From NCBI GenBank assembly GCA_015178975.1, contig WHVD01000018.1, positions 660,001 to 724,000 of the forward strand: a stretch of 64,000 bases of DNA, written 5' to 3'. The DNA is from Hysterangium stoloniferum. Its lineage: Eukaryota > Basidiomycota > Agaricomycetes > Hysterangiales > Hysterangiaceae. Shown here piece by piece: positions 45,716 to 56,640 of the stretch. How positions within the stretch are numbered: the first letter of the stretch is position 1; each line of letters opens with the position of its first letter. The position numbers were made by a program, and so were the translations under genes. The notes below the pieces were generated by a model. The model searched no databases, was not told where the DNA came from, and saw only the letters and a program-made list of their open reading frames with translations.

Positions 45716-46390
45716 TGGAGGGTGTTTATAATTACTATAATCTCAAATATTTACTAATAAAAGTCTTATTTTTACAAAACTCCATCTTTAAATAGTGATA
45801 TCTATTCTGAAACAATTATATCATCAAAAAACAACCATCAGAAATAGTTCTCCATATTACATCTTATACAACCCATAGTTATTTAACAAATTCTATTGTA
45901 TATAATTTCCTTCCTTTTACAGATGTCTACTAATACTTTTATTAGTACTTTGTCTTTTAAAAGCTGTAATGTAGTTATTTCCTAGTAAAATATATGAGAT
46001 GTCATTGGAAATTTTTCATCCTATTGCCTTCTTTATTAAGTGAAATTACCTATATATTCTGGGTATGTTGAATCAAGTAGAAATCTGTTCAGATTGACAG
46101 ATCCATTCCGAAGTAATACATATGTATTTAGAGGTGCCAATGATATACATATGCATGGAATGGACTATCTAAAGGTATCTACTTTTTAAAAGTATTAGTG
46201 TTTCAAACTACTAATTTTTTTTATTGTCTACTCGTGTCCAGAAAGATTCTTTAGTTTGTAATGTATGAGAGAGTTTAAAACTTTTTGAAAGTTTTAAAAA
46301 CCAAATTATGTTTGAATCACATCCCAGATGTTTAAATGACCTTTAGAGTATATTAGAATTTGGTATACTTAATAGTTTTCAGATATCCTC
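45716..46390. other. AT-rich sequence without a recognised gene
   Basis: Strongly A/T-rich, no long open frame, no repeat that I recognise. Confidence 0.5.
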
Positions 46391-46994
46391 CTATGTAATA
46401 TACATATAATGACACAAAACAATATAGGACAATTGGCTATGTACATATGTACATAGACCCACCCAGGAACAGTCAAGAACCTCCAGGTGAAGAAAAACTG
46501 ATCCATGGAAGAAGCTGAGCTCATCCATCATTATTTTGTAGGCTTTCAAGCATCCACAGCCTAGACAATTCACAAAATTGAAACATACCTAGGACATTCT
46601 TGTTCATTATATTGAAGACCACATCACTGTCTCCAGTACCACAAGAAATTGCTTTCTGATATACTTTCTTCACATCATCGACCAAGGTCCTAGCTGAGGA
46701 AGCCATATAAGACTTAGCAGTCTCCTGAAAGTCCAAATTTGGTGAAGCATCAAGCAAATGGCAACTGATGACCATGGCAGCTAAGAATTATGTGTTAAAG
46801 GGGGAAACAAGTTTGAACAAGTAAATGCAAAATACCAATGCTAAGCCAGACAACCTTGCATTGGGGTAAACAAGAACATGACTGATAAGTTAAATAAACC
46901 AATGGGAAGCATTAGCTAGATATTCAAAAAGTTATCACACCCCATATCTTGGGTGTGTTGAGATCAAGAAAAAGCATTGTTGGGAGTAGTAATC
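46391..46994 (-). CDS. Distal exons downstream of the microexon chain, unknown protein
   Basis: Likely exons: 46994-46941 (after acceptor CCCTCAG), 46780-46602 (after ATTCTTAG) and 46566-46391 (after GTCTAG; 35-nt intron GTATGT..TCTAG). The last two join in frame, with VLG then CGCLKAYKIMMDELSF, and end at a TAA. In phase 0, the phase of the microexons, exon 46994-46941 is open (DYYSQQCFFLIS...), but the next exon then meets a TGA near 46671. In the other phase (start codon inside the exon, MLFLDLNTPKIW) all three exons form one 128-residue frame. So either the chain is read through with an early stop, or it is the 5' UTR of this small protein. No domain recognised. Confidence 0.45.
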
Positions 46995-47150
46995 CTGAGG
47001 GAATAAAAGAATGAGGACAACACAATTGTCAATAAAAGAAAAGAGGAAAAGAAAAATAGAAAATAAACATCATTCCAAAATACAGGGAGATCATGCCCAT
47101 GAAGAGAAGCCATGAGAGGGAAACAAGGAGAAAAAAAATCAAAAACTCAC

Positions 47151-48185
47151 ATCCTGGAAAGAGCATGCCAAGGGAGATGAGCCATGAGAGGCAGACAAGG
47201 AAAGTCAGAAACTCACAGACTGGAAGAGCAAGCCAAGGGAGATAAGCCATGAGAGGCAGACAAGGCATTGTCAGAAACTCACATCCTGGGAAGAGCATGC
47301 CAAGGGAGATGAGTCATGAGGGGCATACAAGGAGGACACTATCAGAAACTCACTTGCTGGGAAAAGCATGCCAAAGGAGATGAGCCATGAGAGGCAGACA
47401 AGGAGGACAAAGTCAGAAACTCACTTCCTGGGAAGAGCATGCCAAGGGAGATGAGCCATGAGGGGTAGACAAGGAGGATATAGTCAGAAACTCACAAACT
47501 GGGAAAAGGATGCCAAGGGAGATGAGCCATGAAGGGCAGACAGGGAGGATGAAGTCAGAAGCTCACTTCCTGGGAAGATCATGCCAAGGGAGATGAGCCA
47601 TGAGGGGCAGACAAGGAGGACAAAGTCAGAAACTCACAAGCTGGGAGAGCATGCCAAGAGAGATGAGCTGTGAAGGGCAGACAAGGAGGATGAAGTCAGA
47701 AGCTCACATCCTGGGAAGAGCATGCCAAGGGAGATGAGCCATGAGGGACAGAAAAGGAGGATAAAGTCAGAAGCTCACATTCTGGGAAGAGCATGCCAAG
47801 GGAGATGAGCCATGAGGGACAGACAAGGGACATAGTCAGAGACTCACTCACTGGGAAAAGCATGCCAAGGGAGATGAGCCATGAGGGGCAGAAAGGAGGA
47901 AAAGGTCACAAACTCACAAAGTGGGAAGAGCATGCCAAGGAGATGACCCATGAGGGGCAGATGAGGGACATAGTCAGAAACTCACTTGCTGGGAAAAGCA
48001 TGCCAAGGGAGATGAGCCATGAGGGGCAGACAAGGAGGAAAAGGTCACAAACTCACAAACTGGGAAGAGCATGCCAAGAGAGATGAGCTATGAGGGACAA
48101 ACAAGGAGGACAAAGTCAGAAACTCACATCCTGGGAAGAGCATGCCAAGGGAAATGAGCCATGAGGGGCAGAGAAGGCAGAAAAA
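47151..48185 (-). repeat. Tandem array of 15 intron-like units with variable triplet
   Basis: Unit length is 66-71 bp. On the minus strand each unit reads GTGAG(T/C)TT...CTGACTT...CTCATGGCTCATCTCCC...CATGCTCTTCCCAG, then three bases, then GTGAG again. Triplets from high to low coordinate: 48128 GAT, 48057 TTT, 47986 CAA, 47918 TTT, 47848 TGA, 47779 AAT, 47708 GAT, 47638 CTT, 47567 GAA, 47496 TTT, 47425 GAA, 47354 CAA, 47283 GAT, 47217 TCT, 47151 GAT. The intron-like part is nearly constant; the triplet is not. One unit (47918) has CAC in place of the acceptor CAG, and one triplet is TGA. Confidence 0.85.
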
Positions 48186-48190
48186 CTTAC

Positions 48191-49632
48191 ATCCTATAAT
48201 GACCACCCCCACAATTGTTCAAGATGTCAGTTTAGTTTGTGATAATAATTCTGATTACAAGCAAGCAAGGAATCCTCGCCACCTGCAATCCCAGATGGAA
48301 ATTCCATTGAGTACCTTTCTTCAATTTGGTACAAAAAGCAAATCACATACACTCTGATTTATATCCAATCAATCAACCACTCAATGCATATCTATACTTG
48401 ACAATGAGTATGTGACTAACCTCCTAAATTGTCCACATCCTACTTAGCCATGAAATGCAACAGAGTCAGATACACTCATTCTCTGTAGGTAATCCACACA
48501 ACCAAAGAGCATAACCATTGTTATCCAGACTTTGACAATGCATTTAACCAGACAAAACATACAGTCTGTTGGTAAGATGAAAAAATATCATGAACTGGTT
48601 TCCAAATCTTAGATAGGCAGTGCTTACAGCCTATCTCCAACACAGTTTTTAATAAGCATACTATAGTTGTTTGGAAGAGACACTCACATCAACCTATTTG
48701 AGCATTACAAATATGACATTAGAATTTCTTAGTAACCAAATCCAGAGAATATTCCAGCTCACAGCCTATCAAGTCCAAGCAGGCAGAAAATTGCTGTGAG
48801 TGAATGAAGTATGTAATTAGAACTCAGAGAGAATTTACATTCTTTTCAGAATGTGGAAATCATATAAGGTTAACTTCAATATAACCATATAAGTATGCTC
48901 ACTTTCTGTGCAGTTTAAAACCAGTTGGATCATACTCTTATTAGTGTGCATCAATCATTTGTGCATTGGATGTGCATACTTACATCCTGAGTCATCCACA
49001 AGTCATTGAGGCACTAAAAGAACATGCAGTACAAAAAGACTCACCATCTGTCACATTGTAGTTTACAGAAACAGTTATGAGCCATTATATGAAAAACTGG
49101 GCAGACACTCACATCCTATCGGTAATATACCCGATGAAGCTTATACAGCCTTGAAACAACAGCAAGGGCTTACCACCTGTCAAATATGTCAGAAGTCAAA
49201 CAAAAATATGAAGAAGCCATACTCACAATCTAAAAGAGGGCAGTGGATGATAAACTAGCTTGAGCAGTATTATAAACATATTTGCTAAAATACTCACCAC
49301 CTGGAAACATAATAATAATTCAATGATTGTGAATAGAAAAAGTGAACTGCAATGGAATTGTGTTACATACATTCTGTGATGGGCAGGGAGAAGTGGAGAT
49401 CAACATAATGATAACACTTCCCAAGGTAGACCTACCTTCCGCTGAGAAGCAATGATGTTAGGTTAGATAAGGCAATCACAATCACAAGCAAGATCAACTC
49501 ACAAACTAAAAGGCCAAGATACTGGAATCAATAATCTCCGGATATTGTCAACATATGTATGGACACTCACACTCTACCAATGAAATATCAGGGAATGACA
49601 TGATAAGAGGATAGCATACAGTCACTCACGGG
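48191..49632 (-). other. Chain of 22 one-codon (3- or 6-nt) microexon candidates
   Basis: On the minus strand each site is an acceptor (..AG), 3 nt, then a donor (mostly GTGAGT, GTAAGY or GTATGT). Lowest coordinate and triplet: 49630 CCC, 49571 AGT, 49503 TTT, 49436 CGGAAG, 49371 AAT, 49298 GTG, 49227 ATT, 49174 GTG, 49113 GAT, 49045 ATG, 48984 GAT, 48903 AAA, 48839 AAT, 48763 GCT, 48688 GTTGAT, 48628 GCT, 48563 ACT, 48480 AGA (donor ATGAGT, irregular), 48421 GAG, 48351 AGT, 48280 GTG (donor GCGAGG), 48191 GAT. Spacing is 53-89 bp. The intervening sequences are unrelated to each other, so this is not a decayed satellite. Branch-like CTNAY words are present in several, such as GTTGACA and AAACTACA. 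Concatenated in phase 0, all 22 are sense codons. Confidence 0.7.
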
Positions 49633-49713
49633 CTGTTGTTACCAACGTTAAAACATGTAAGAGCAGGAGTTACAACATTCTCGTACCAAGACGTGTGGAA
49701 AACAACACATGAC

Positions 49714-51008
49714 CTTGCAGAACAAGGATTTTGCTTGTTCTTCGGAAAATATGCCTGATTCGAGAACAGCTGGGGAAAGTGATATCCATGAATTCAATAG
49801 TCCATCTTGCATTGGCCATATCCTCCCTCACCTTGGACCTGTGGTATAATTATCCTTGGATATCCATGTATTGGCAGTCTGCTTTGAAGGCGGAGAACTG
49901 GGTAGCTCACCTATTGATAACTTTTTTGATACGAGATTCAATATCGATCCGCAATACCGACAGACAGAACAGTTTCAGAGTGTCATGGTCAAGGGCCTGT
50001 GAGGTTCTCACGATCAGCTCATCACAATTAGTACCCTCTTTGTTCATGTCTGAGCAGTATGGCTGAGCGGGTTGCTGTATCATCGACAAGGAGCATACCA
50101 CGAAGCAGTACGACATAACGAGGATTGTGTTTTACTTCATCCAGTCGTTTGAGGTATTTCTCTTGAAACATGACCTTTGCCAGATTGGGAACTTGCTCTT
50201 CAATTTCTTCACAAGAAAGGTCATCGTCATTAAACATTAACTGGTTGCGTGCCACCTGGTCCAGAGCATCCATCTTCGTGAAAATGGCGATAATAGGGAC
50301 TTGGATGATAATCAGTAAACTCAGCTCATGACGCAGACACTCGCTGACCATTTCCAATGCCGCTCTCAAACAGACTCATTTCTGCATTGGTCATCCCTCT
50401 ATCGTTGCTAGTTGGCAAGCAATACCTGAACTGCAAAAGTCAGAAATTGGAAAAATAACATAGAACTTCAGCGCACCAAATGGCGTGCAATTGATCCTTT
50501 AATTGCCTACCCTTTGCTCGGTTTTCGATAAAGTCCTTGACTTTTTGCAATTCGACAGCACCACCCGCTTCGAACCCGCAGGAGTCATGAAATACGAAGC
50601 CGTGAGCAGTTGGATATTGAAACTGGTGTTCGATCTCATGGTTTCCGCGCTAAAAGATTATCATGAGTGCACCACTACTGGAGGTGTAAGTCGATCAAAC
50701 ACAGACCGAGGCCGACGGCTTTAACTTTGAATCGCTCTACATTAGGTAAGTAACAAAAGCACAAAGTAAACTGCATAGGGGATATTGCAGTTAGGTATGG
50801 CACAGATCACTTACATTTAGATAGACCGGTTCGCGACCCTGGGCATGGCACACCTTTTCCAGAATGGTTGTCTTTCCAGCGTTGGCGTTGCCAATAACCA
50901 AAATTCGAAAGCGTTCCACGTGCTATTTGGATATTAGGAAGGAAATCTGCGATTGTTATGAGCACTCCCTACAGGATTATTGGAATTTTCGAGCTGTCCT
51001 TGCGACAT
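49714..51008 (-). CDS. P-loop GTPase-type protein, conventional exons
   Basis: Inferred exons (minus strand): 51008-50973, 50922-50815, 50736-50707, 50649-50477, 50425-50349, 50299-50099, 50049-49911, 49854-49832, 49769-49714. All joins keep frame, with introns of 48-78 nt. The motifs are P-loop GNANAGKTT in exon 2, HDSCGFEAGG (switch/G3 region, usually DxxGF) in exon 4, LKDQLHAIWYCLP across the exon 4/5 join, the G4 motif FTKMDAL in exon 6, and LLRDMNKEGTNC across the exon 6/7 join. This layout is that of the large basidiomycete family of P-loop GTPase (G-domain) proteins; cellular role unknown. The last exon ends ...EEQAKSLFCK in phase 0 at donor GTCATG, whose next acceptor (AACAACAG) is that of the first microexon at 49632. 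An alternative end is a TGA at 49796-49794 if the 49831 donor is not used. Confidence 0.75.
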
Positions 51009-51139
51009 GATGTGCCCAATGTTGAATGGCTGAGATGATATGCGAAGCTACAAGGCTCTCTGATCGTGGGGGCCCCCCATCTTTTGACCACTAGATGTCT
51101 TGACCACACCCACATTAGGGGGGCGCTGTGGAACCAAGA

Positions 51140-51353
51140 GTATTCATGGCTCACATCACAACAAGTGGTCATATGCGGCCCACGACCAGTTGGTCTCTTC
51201 GCAGGAGCTTTTCTAGACCCCCATGGTGTACAGGTCCGGATTCTGGAAGTACTTCTGAGTCCCAGCGACTCCCCTTGTGCAGTCGGCTACCAGCCAGTGG
51301 TCATCAGTGAGGTTATCGAGGCGAACGTACTTAGAACTGGCTCGCCGAAGTGA
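51140..51353 (+). pseudogene. Fragment of an FAD-dependent monooxygenase N-terminus
   Basis: The frame reads VICGPRPVGLFAGAFLDPHG, the Rossmann dinucleotide-binding start of aromatic-ring monooxygenases (normally GAGPVGL, so the first Gly-x-Gly is GPR here). It then follows VQVRILE and a stretch ending AVGYQPVVISEVIEANVL. It stops at 51353 and no downstream exon matching the rest of the enzyme is visible. Probably a gene relic. Confidence 0.6.
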
Positions 51354-53402
51354 AAGCAATGTTTTCTATCCTTCTACAACATCAAAGAATGCCTCATATT
51401 CGCGTTATGATAATTCAAGGAAGCGTCTTCTGTTTAAAAGGCTCTACATATTGATCAGTTCAGTGTCAGGTCGAACAAAGACTTGAACTCATTCTCTTCA
51501 GATATTTGCAGGTGCCGCTGTAATTCCTGATTGACAGTATCATATCCACACGCCAGTGTCTGTCGCCGATCAGAGGCAATGAATATTAGTTTTTCATGAG
51601 CGTTGTTGACGTTGCGGGCTCCGGGGGCAGCCCACCTCTTCCCCCACAACTTTACTCTGCATCGAGAACACTCCCCATGGTTCACTCTAAATATTTATCA
51701 GGCGCATGGTCAGAGAGAATAAAGAAATGTATTATGGATTTGAATGCTTTTGAAAGGTTTGACAACTTTAAGTATATGTCAGGCACATGGCGTTGATCCT
51801 CACAAGGACCACAACGGAGTTGATGAGACCGAAAAGATCCATCGATATTTGAGGTTGAAAGGTATTTGCTTGAAAATTGGGAAAATTGTGGGCTGGAGAG
51901 TAAGCCCGAGCTTCTGGTCGACAGGCTATACCCATGCTTGCAGCCCCCCAAATCACTGTTAATGACCAACCAATAGAAATTATCCATCTAATCTTGCGCA
52001 GATCAGAAAAAACTGTTGGTATTTATGCTGTTTGTTTCCAGTACAAAGAAAATTATATTCTGGAGATAATAAGGCATACAAACTTTGTACATGTGTGCAA
52101 GTCGATCTTTAGCCCATTTAGGAATGTACATGGGTCTGTGGCGGGCGCCTGATGGACCTCCGTTGATAAGACGCATTGAGTGACGTGGCATTAATATATC
52201 GTATTTTAATCGTATTATACCGTGAAGAACTGAGTTGGGTAGAAAAGATGTAGCGACTAGAGACTACCTTATCAGTGGTGAATTAGAAGTTAATTGAAAG
52301 CACAGGTTCAACACACCTCCCCATATCCTCACAAGGAGTTCGACACGTATGGATGCCATGCGTGACCACCCATCTAGATCTAGGTGAATTTGACGTGAAA
52401 TCAAAAATTGACCATGCGTACAATCGAATATTTAATTCCTCCGATGTTTTCCCGAGCTCCTGGTACTTTGTTATACATGGAAATTTAACGGTGTATCTCA
52501 AGGAATAGTTTCATCATATGAAAGACATTTTCTTCGGTCCTCTTTTCTTAAAAAGATACGAAAGAGAGGGAGGACACAAGCCGGAAAGCCTCGGACGAAA
52601 ACGGAGGTGATCCGTCCATGGTCTTCCTTTGTTCCGCAAAATTCTATTAACCCTCGTCAGTTTTCACATGAATATAATAACGTGATCAGTATTGCATGGG
52701 CTGCCAAGGAGATAAACATTCAAAAGGTAGTGTAGGCGTACATTAAGGTTTAGGTTTCGAAGGCCATTTGTCGATTCGGACCTATGGCAGAAGTGCCTGC
52801 CATCACCCAACGGTCCAATTGGGTCTCCAGTGACTATGTAGATAGTTCTTCACGTAATAATGCAATAAGGTTGATTTTATTGATGTTGCCTCACCTAAAG
52901 CGCAGAGTATGATCAAGTATGATCACTACACACCCCGACCTTACGTAAGTGGCGTATTACCAAATGGAGGAGGATCGATCTGGACAACAAGGGCGATATG
53001 AAGTCTATTGAGAAAGCTTCTTGACCATTCCTGATTTTGACTGGGGCTGACGACACAATATACTACGCGGACACACTCTTCTCGTTCATTGTATTAATTG
53101 CCGATACTCGCTGTAAATAAGATCCGTGACATTCCTTATCGCTTATCTCGATGCATTCTTCTGAATATTACAAGGAATAGAATCTGTGCGAATGCTGAGT
53201 TTTCTTCTGATTTCATAATTTGTATTGGGTCGCCATGACCGGTGATCTGTGCGCGGAGCTATAACATGGGTCACACAGGTGCAGCTTTATTCTCCATCAT
53301 CTCAGAACTACTTTGAGCCATTATCACCCTCCAGTAAATCTATCATACAAACCCCCTCACCTCTACAAATCGATGGTTTCTTTGTGTTCCATCAAACCCG
53401 CC
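51354..53402. other. Intergenic region, no recognised gene
   Basis: Minus-strand frames at 51455-51685, 51682-51987 and 52003-52191 have no recognisable motifs. Clear splice chains were not found. Sequence from 52500 to 53250 shows nothing I can name. Confidence 0.5.
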
Positions 53403-56400
53403 ATGGTCCTCTTCGGAATCATGGTTGCAGTAATCAGTAAATGGTATATATTGAGAGTGGTCCTGGCCGCTTTCATCGAGTACCTGACTCCCAGCATTGG
53501 GGCAAGACTGTCTAGCGTGTTGATGGATGCCGTCCCATCAACGCAGTAAGCATATGTCTCATTCTTTCTCCACCGCCACCGCCACTTACACTTATGTTCG
53601 CCATAGGGCGTATTTCGCGACTGAGTCGCTGCGTGTGTCTGGGTCCTTCTTCACTGTACTTCTCCGCCACTTGATTGCAGCATGGCAACTCGGCTTCTTG
53701 GACAGGATGACGCAATTGTCCATCGCGTTGGAGGGGAACCTTCCTGGGATCGACACTGACGTGAGGTACAGCGTCTTCTACGTCGTGTTCACTGCGTATA
53801 GGCTCCTCTCCAATTCAAGCCTGGGTCTTAACGAGGCAAAGAGGTGGCTTCATTTGCTTCCCGATGGCACCCTCACACGCTCATTGTATGCGGTCTGTTA
53901 TGGGGATGTGTGAGTCACAGTTCCTCTATCTATATATATTATCTTGTGCTCATACAACTGTTCTTTGTTGACAGATTGTATCCACTCGCGACAGAAAGCC
54001 TTGCCACAATGGTTGCACGCGAAGATTATACAGGAAAGAGGAGCTTGCTCATCGCCCAGTTCCCAACTGTGTTGGTAAAACACATCGAGGAGACTTTCTG
54101 TCCTGAGCTCAAGAGACGGTGAGATTTTAGGCAGTCATGTATACTTGATGTTTGATGATTGATTCTATATTAATCCAGCCATGTTTCGACATTTCGCACC
54201 GCACTGCTTGTGTTTTTCTGTTGCGTGATTGTGTTCATGGTACTCATTTTTATTGTTCAATTCTTGCTGCGCCGTCTTGCAAGACTAGTATTCAAACGGA
54301 TAGCCGTCGTCGTCATCGCTTCAACCGTCCCAATAACCATGTCCATTTCACCCTCACCGCCACTTGCCTCCACCACAGCAGTGCAGTTAGGGCCGGGGTC
54401 AGAGAACGTACACGCGAAGCTTCCTACTGCGGCAGCTACACCACTCAATGCTACAGATTTGGGTGCTCCGGTCGTGAGTAGTGGTGCACCCGCTGCGAAT
54501 GGCCGCAGCGGTGACGCACAGGTCAACCCAGCAAATTCTTCGGATGCCACGAATGGAGAACATGCGGCGGGTATTAATGGCATTGCGCAAGAGGTCGATG
54601 TTCAGCACGGCGAAAGATCCGGCGATGCGGTTCCAGGTTCGTGCAGCATCGTTTATCATTTCTATCGTACACTTCTTTAAAATAATATTACTTTTGAAGA
54701 CCGCGTTGTCAGTCTCGTTCCCCGCCCCCTCCCTGCGGCTCCACTAGGGCCGTCCCTACCAAGTACCTCGGCTCATCACGACCTTTCAAGTCAGGCCGAT
54801 GGCTCTTTAGACAGGACATCGGCTCCCAAAGAGGTAGACAACTCCATAGGCGGTATTACCATCCCATGCGGTGATAACGATCATCAGGTCAAGGCATTTG
54901 GTTCGTTGTGCATCATTCCTTCCTACTATTTTTACCATAACCTTTCCGAATGCGCGATCATTGCAGACATGCCTGTGGCATCATCGGCGACGCTCCCAAT
55001 AGCATCATCGGCGACGCTCCCAATAGCATCATCGGCGACGCTCCCAATAGCATCATCGGCGACGCTCCCAATTGCATCATCGGCGACGCTCCCAATAGCC
55101 GCGTCTATTGACTCCGACGTACCACACCAGGCCGATTCGTCTTTTGACAGTGGGGATACCACGTTGGTGAACGATGAGAGGGAACAGCAAGCCGCAGAAG
55201 GTATTAATTCGGCTTCCTTTTCATTATGTGAAGTACTAACATTTGCGCTCCATATAGAAGGATCGATTCCGACGTCTGCACCGCTCAATGTTGACAAGAG
55301 ACCTGAAACGCCGATAAGGTAAGGTCTATTCACTTCTATTCAAAGAAACAGCAATATAGTTGTATATCAACAGGTCTGACGATGGGCAGCAGTCTATTCC
55401 GTAAGTGTCCTTCGTGCCCAAATTTCATAGTCACTATCTCATCACATTCTAGTGTTGGAGGACTCGTAGAAGCCATGGGTTTATTCCTCAAAAAAATGGA
55501 GATCCCTGTAAGTCGACATGTGTATAGCTCTCTGTTAACATGGCGCTAATCCACGCAAGCAACAGTTTGACTCCTTCCAGCCTGTTGACAACTCTTCCAT
55601 GGTTTCTATTACCAAGGCTGAAGACTCCTCGGATCAGATGGCCCATCCTGAGTGTGTATTCCTTCGGTTTGATTATTTGGTCATTGTCACATCTCGTTTC
55701 ACGCAGACTTCAATCCGAGCAAAAAATTCAGGATGGAACAGATAGGCATGGGAAGGAGAAGGACACTTACCCGGCTAGTTTGGAGGAACGTGTGAGTGAA
55801 ATTTTACATAGCCGTTCGTGACCATGTTATTGATGTGCCCGTAAAGCAAAGGATCGGGAAAGCAAGCCAAAACTCGGCCTCTGCATTACCGACCACTTCC
55901 CCAGCTGAGGAAGCTGCCCCGCATCTGATCGAACCTGGAAGAAGGCGTCGGAATTTGACCCGTGTCAGTGACAATCCCCACAAAACTCACCCTCCCTTGG
56001 ATCTTTCGGCCTTGGCAAGTGGATTTGATAATGCTGTCCCCGGAAACTTATAAAACTTGATTTCTGTAAACAATATAGACTCCTCGGCCCGCGTCGACCT
56101 ACTTTGCACATCCATTCCCGGCGATGGAGAGGGTCGCTGCACCGTCACAATTTGTGCCACTGGTGAGTTTCGTCACGAAATCTCGGAAGAATTATCTCAC
56201 GGCTGCCCCCCCAGTTGGGACCCGTGGCCGGGTCTTCATCGATCCAGACTTCAGAGCCTCATGGATCGCCCCAGAATGTGGTCGCGCCGCCTCCGTCTCC
56301 GTCACCGCCTGCGTCCGAAGATCTTCAGGACGAATCCCAGTCCCTTATCCCAACTCCGAGTTTGCGCAAGGCTAGACCGGTTCCCGTCACGAAGAAGGGT

Positions 56401-56418
56401 GGGAGGAGGCGGAAATGA
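53403..56418 (+). CDS. Unrecognised multi-exon membrane protein
   Basis: Inferred exons: 53403-53545, 53607-53909, 53975-54118, 54179-54636, 54700-54900, 54967-55200, 55258-55318, 55374-55400, 55453-55507, 55566-55651, 55707-55791, 55847 to about 56035, 56083-56163, 56213-56418. Joins keep frame. The last internal donor (GTCCCC, about 56036) is weak, and without it the protein ends at 56053. The start MVLFGIMVAVISKW is a possible signal or membrane anchor; an upstream in-frame ATG exists at 53313. Residues after the fourth exon start form a strong membrane segment (LLVFFCCVIVFMVLIFIVQF) followed by Arg/Lys. The N-terminal part of about 180 residues is likely globular (AKRWLHLLPDGTLTRSLYAV). 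The rest is a long Ser/Pro/Asp-rich tail with five SSATLPIA repeats and a basic end, KKGGRRRK. I do not recognise a family. Confidence 0.65.
54978..55097 (+). repeat. Five 24-bp repeats inside the membrane protein gene
   Basis: GCATCATCGGCGACGCTCCC plus four bases is repeated five times, in frame, encoding ASSATLPI repeats in the intracellular or luminal tail. Near-perfect copies point to recent slippage. Confidence 0.9.
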
Positions 56419-56640
56419 AGGATCTTCTTTGTTCTTTTTAAGCTTTCTCTCTCTCTCTTTCTCTTTTTCTTCTTTTTCAATGTGTGCATCTTATTTCGTA
56501 CCTTTCTTATTTTGAGTTGGGGCTCTGAAGGCTTAATTTTCGTCTTTGAGGATATAGTAAGCCCATCTCCGCTATCACAACTCCCAGCTAAACCTGCATT
56601 GCATAGCTTGGTCTATAAGAAGTCAACAAGTTAAATAGTT
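56419..56640. terminator. 3' flank of the membrane protein gene
   Basis: A CT-rich run (56444-56480) follows the stop codon. No clear AATAAA. Probable 3' UTR. Confidence 0.35.

Noticed and set aside
47793..48086. Plus-strand ORF with MPREMSHEGQ repeats
   Set aside because: Translation of the tandem array on the strand opposite to its splice-like signals; unit length is not a multiple of 3.
47151..48185. CRISPR array or simple minisatellite
   Set aside because: The variable part is only 3 nt and sits exactly between splice-like signals that continue upstream in non-repetitive DNA; a simple satellite does not explain that.
51455..52191. Minus-strand ORFs resembling a multi-exon gene
   Set aside because: I could not build an in-frame exon chain or see any motif.
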